Assembly (NCBI GenBank): GCA_022616415.1
Contig: JAKEEU010000405.1
Coordinates: 1-64,000, forward strand
DNA length: 64,000 nucleotides
Source of the DNA: Candidatus Zhuqueibacterota bacterium
GTDB taxonomy: Bacteria > Zhuqueibacterota > Zhuqueibacteria > Zhuqueibacterales > Zhuqueibacteraceae
Direction: 5' to 3'
Shown here: in pieces, positions 62,085-64,000 of the stretch
Position numbering within the stretch: the first letter of the stretch is position 1
How the letters are laid out: each line of letters opens with the position of its first letter
Made by a program: the position numbers and the translations under genes
Notes under the pieces: generated by a model
Databases searched by the model: none
What the model was told of the DNA's origin: nothing
Seen by the model: only the letters and a program-made list of their open reading frames with translations

Positions 62085-62124
62085 GGCCACTCCAAAGCGC
62101 TGAAGGCGTGGGGCTGAAATGTGG

Positions 62125-62144
62125 AATGCCGCTCAAGCGGCATT
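62125..62144. repeat. Hairpin AATGCCGCT/AGCGGCATT after deoC
   Basis: A 9-bp perfect stem with a 2-nt loop, 41 nt after the deoC stop. No T-run follows; it looks like part of a dispersed element and may end the eutN-deoC unit. Confidence 0.55.
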
Positions 62145-62200
62145 ACGAGACTGCAAAATCCCAGGTGCTCGTTGCTCACGGCTGGTTAGAAGGTTTGAAT

Positions 62201-63223
62201 ATGATTTCATCAGTGGGCTTCTTCAATCCGTGGGGGCGTAAGAGAAATTTGTGCTTCGTATTATCACTCGTTGTCTTTCTTCTTCCAGCGTCTTGCACCA
62301 ACCAATCTAACAATTACACTCGTCTACTTACCTTCCGAAAAAAGTGCGCCGAGATTTTAGGCAGCCGCTCCGGTGCGATTCTCGCAATGAATCCTCGCAA
62401 TGGGCTGGTGTTGGCCTTGGTGAATGAAAAGCTCGGCGTGCAAAGCTCGACGCGTCCGGGTTCGACTTTCAAAATTGTGACGGCGCTCACGCTGCTGAAA
62501 AATGGCATTGTAACGCCAACCGACCAGTTTGTCTGCAACGGACAGGTTGAGATTCGCGGCAAAATCCACCGTTGCTGGTTGCGCGAAGGGCATGGCGAGC
62601 AAAATCTTTTACAGGCGATTGCAAATTCCTGCAATGCTTATTTTTATCAAGCCGGCGAAAGCATGCCGGCAGAGGCGCTGCAAACAGCGGCGCGACAATT
62701 TCACTTGGGCGAATGTACCGGCATCAATCTCGCCGGCGAAGATTGTGGCGAGGCGCCGGAATGGTTTTCTCCTGAAGAAAAAATTCATTTCATTGTCGGA
62801 CAGGCGCGAGCGCTGGCAGTGACGCCGATGCAAATGCTTCGCCTCATTGCGGCCATTGCGAATGGCGGATCTTTGTACCGTCCATTTTATCCCACTTCAC
62901 AACGGGAATTCAAAAAATTTCGGTCCGAGGTGGTGGAAATGATTCATTTCGGTGATGAGCTGCGAATTATCAAAGAAGGTATGCGCCAAAGCGTGGCGTA
63001 CGGGACAAGTGTGGGGGCCAAATTAGTCAACCTCATTGTGGCAGGCAAAACCGGCACGGCTTCGGAATATTTCGGCACAAAAACCGATGCCTGGTTTGTT
63101 GGCTTCGCGCCTTTTGAAAAGCCGGAAATCGCAATCGTTGTGTTTCTGGAGAATGGCCGCGGAGCATCCGATGCAGCACCATTAGCGAAAGAGGTTCTTA
63201 ATAGTTATTTTAGATTGAGATGA
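62201..63223 (+). CDS. Lipoprotein penicillin-binding transpeptidase domain protein
   Basis: 340 residues: lipobox PASC (Cys32) after a membrane segment, then a stand-alone transpeptidase domain with all three active-site motifs: 'RPGSTFKIVTALTLL' (SxxK, Ser88), 'IANSCNAYFYQAG' (SxN) and 'VAGKTGTASEYFG' (KTG). It is much shorter than class B PBPs because the N-terminal dimerisation domain is missing, so it resembles small late-acting or SpoVD-fragment-like enzymes. It should crosslink peptidoglycan from the membrane. ATG 62201 is preferred because the signal sequence starts there; the frame to 62081 runs through the repeat after deoC. Confidence 0.85.
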   Translation: MISSVGFFNPWGRKRNLCFVLSLVVFLLPASCTNQSNNYTRLLTFRKKCAEILGSRSGAILAMNPRNGLVLALVNEKLGVQSSTRPGSTFKIVTALTLLKNGIVTPTDQFVCNGQVEIRGKIHRCWLREGHGEQNLLQAIANSCNAYFYQAGESMPAEALQTAARQFHLGECTGINLAGEDCGEAPEWFSPEEKIHFIVGQARALAVTPMQMLRLIAAIANGGSLYRPFYPTSQREFKKFRSEVVEMIHFGDELRIIKEGMRQSVAYGTSVGAKLVNLIVAGKTGTASEYFGTKTDAWFVGFAPFEKPEIAIVVFLENGRGASDAAPLAKEVLNSYFRLR

Positions 63224-63624
63224 ATTCCCCCCAATGCATTTCCTGATCAAAGATTGAAATCAAAACGAAGAACGCGCCGTTTCTAAACTGAAATACTGAG
63301 TATGCAATGAAATGCAAAAGCCTGATTTAAAGCGCTTTGTGATGCTGCAACAAACTACACAAACCTCATTTTTGAGAATTTTCTTCTCGCGTGGTTCGAG
63401 GTCTGCGTGGCAAGCTTCTGAAAAACAAGGAGCACATTTGCCAGCAGCGGTGGCATATGATTTGTTTTTTAAATTTGCCGATTTTGTGATCGAAGCAAAG
63501 TCCGCCTCGAGGTCTATGAGGCAAGATAAGCTTGAAAGGTTTTAACTTGGCAAGCGACAACACTACAAGGCAAGTTTGCCGAGGAGGAAAATAAACAAGA
63601 GAGCAAGTACTTCACGGAAAACCC
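63224..63624. other. Gap without a recognised gene
   Basis: Two related units, CGAGGTCTGCGTGGCAAGC (about 63399) and CGAGGTCTATGAGGCAAG (about 63510), suggest another diverged repeat. Open frames here have no family features and atypical composition. Confidence 0.5.
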
Positions 63625-63831
63625 ATGAAAACCAAAAATTTGCAAGAAATCTGGTATTGCTCCCATTGTGGACACGAAGTCAAAGAGAGCGACGAATTTT
63701 GTGTGGCTTGTGAATCGCTTTTTGCCGGAACAGCTCTCGCGGCGCGCAGCCGTTTTCGTGAGCTATGGGAAATCGACGACAGCGATATGATAAACGCCGC
63801 CCGACCCGCTGACATCACGCTCGCTTTTTAA
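63625..63831 (+). CDS. Small zinc-ribbon protein
   Basis: 68 residues. Two CxxC knuckles, 'WYCSHCGHEVKESDEFCVAC' (Cys pairs about 17 apart), form a zinc ribbon. The rest ('ALAARSRFRELWEIDDSDMI', 'NAARPADITLAF') is a short helix and tail. No catalytic domain; it may be a nucleic-acid or protein-binding adaptor, or a truncated longer zinc-ribbon protein. The ATG has no strong ribosome site. It is convergent with the tRNA gene, with a shared terminator between. Confidence 0.65.
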   Translation: MKTKNLQEIWYCSHCGHEVKESDEFCVACESLFAGTALAARSRFRELWEIDDSDMINAARPADITLAF

Positions 63832-63868
63832 GATCGGGAAGCGGCAACCAATTTCCCTCCAAAATGAA

Positions 63869-63892
63869 AATAGCTCCATTTCAGGAGCTATT
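63869..63892. terminator. Bidirectional terminator between zinc-ribbon gene and tRNA-Leu
   Basis: AATAGCTCC and GGAGCTATT form a 9-bp stem with a 6-nt loop. T-rich DNA follows on the plus strand (TCTTCTTTC), and TTTTCATTTT follows on the minus strand, so it can serve both convergent genes. Confidence 0.8.
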
Positions 63893-63901
63893 CTTCTTTC
63901 G

Positions 63902-63985
63902 TGCCGGGGGCGGGACTCGAACCCGCACAGGCTTGCGCCCACTGGATTTTGAGTCCAGCGCGTCTACCAGTTTCACCACCCCGGC
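63902..63985 (-). tRNA. tRNA-Leu (anticodon CAA)
   Basis: An 84-nt tRNA with a class II variable arm. Acceptor GCCGGGG pairs with CCCCGGC; the anticodon stem CTGGA/TCCAG encloses CTCAAAA, giving anticodon CAA (reads UUG); the T arm has GGTTCGAGTCC. The 3' CCA is not encoded. Confidence 0.95.
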
Positions 63986-64000
63986 GGTTCTTTTAAGCAT

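Noticed and set aside
63312-63545. 77-codon frame before the zinc-ribbon gene
   Set aside because: No conserved pattern, unusual composition, and it overlaps repeat-like DNA; treated as non-coding.

Overview
The window looks like chromosomal DNA of an uncultured Gram-negative bacterium of the Calditrichota / candidate division KSB1 / Ignavibacteria neighbourhood. The grounds are inference: three proteins carry the C-terminal secretion-sorting domain with the 'NPFNP' core and a terminal 'TKKL(L/I)LxK' motif, there are many lipoproteins, a TonB receptor and outer-membrane barrels, a moderate G+C content, very frequent TATATT-type -10 boxes, and intergenic regions crowded with palindromic repeats. 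No rRNA gene, intact insertion sequence, prophage or CRISPR array is visible. One tRNA-Leu(CAA) sits at the right edge.

Layout. 0-5 kb: a truncated tandem-repeat secreted protein, an Asp-tailed lipoprotein, a polysaccharide deacetylase and a sialidase-like BNR protein. 5-8 kb: bactofilin beside microcompartment genes (PduS-like flavo/Fe-S protein, PduT-like shell protein, and a collapsed BMC-H remnant). 8-17 kb: an SdiA-regulated-like propeller and a PycTM (DUF5706) membrane protein followed by a 26-codon scar that looks like the two ends of a nucleotide cyclase gene; PAP2 phosphatase; HEPN remnant; GNAT; RCC1 lipoprotein; S58 peptidase; cytochrome/propeller protein; an antitoxin-like gene overlapping a collapsed HNH gene; tandem hot-dog thioesterase. 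17-25 kb: DUF4412 protein, a lipoprotein/M14 carboxypeptidase pair, glycosyltransferase, universal stress protein, PEBP protein, Uma2 nuclease and methyltransferase. 25-36 kb: secreted TPR-CHAT protease, ECF-like sigma factor, membrane anti-sigma protein, then a lipoprotein and two sorted surface proteins, one with PKD, cohesin and dockerin-like modules. 36-47 kb: M28/GCPII-like peptidase and two Reg_prop sensor kinase plus LuxR-type regulator pairs. 47-58 kb: small lipoproteins, DUF2293, TonB receptor, two related barrels (one fused to a transglutaminase-like domain), DUF4097 lipoprotein, FecR-like protein and a GMC oxidoreductase with its small partner. 58-64 kb: membrane protein, metallophosphoesterase, EutN/CcmL pentamer, DeoC aldolase with a likely encapsulation peptide, a lipoprotein transpeptidase, a zinc-ribbon protein and the tRNA.

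Three themes stand out. First, microcompartment parts lie in two blocks about 53 kb apart: PduS-PduT-(BMC-H scar) and EutN-DeoC. They fit a sugar-phosphate aldolase type compartment whose DeoC carries an amphipathic N-terminal helix followed by CX2CX2CX2C. Second, several genes (BMC-H, HNH, zinc-ribbon cyclase) survive as short in-frame ORFs that keep both termini and have lost the middle. Third, several families of interspersed palindromic elements fill the intergenic DNA and in places run into coding sequence, most clearly a perfect 30-bp-arm palindrome within the signal-peptide region of the FecR-like gene. The secreted CHAT protease next to a sigma/anti-sigma pair is a candidate proteolytic envelope-signalling circuit.
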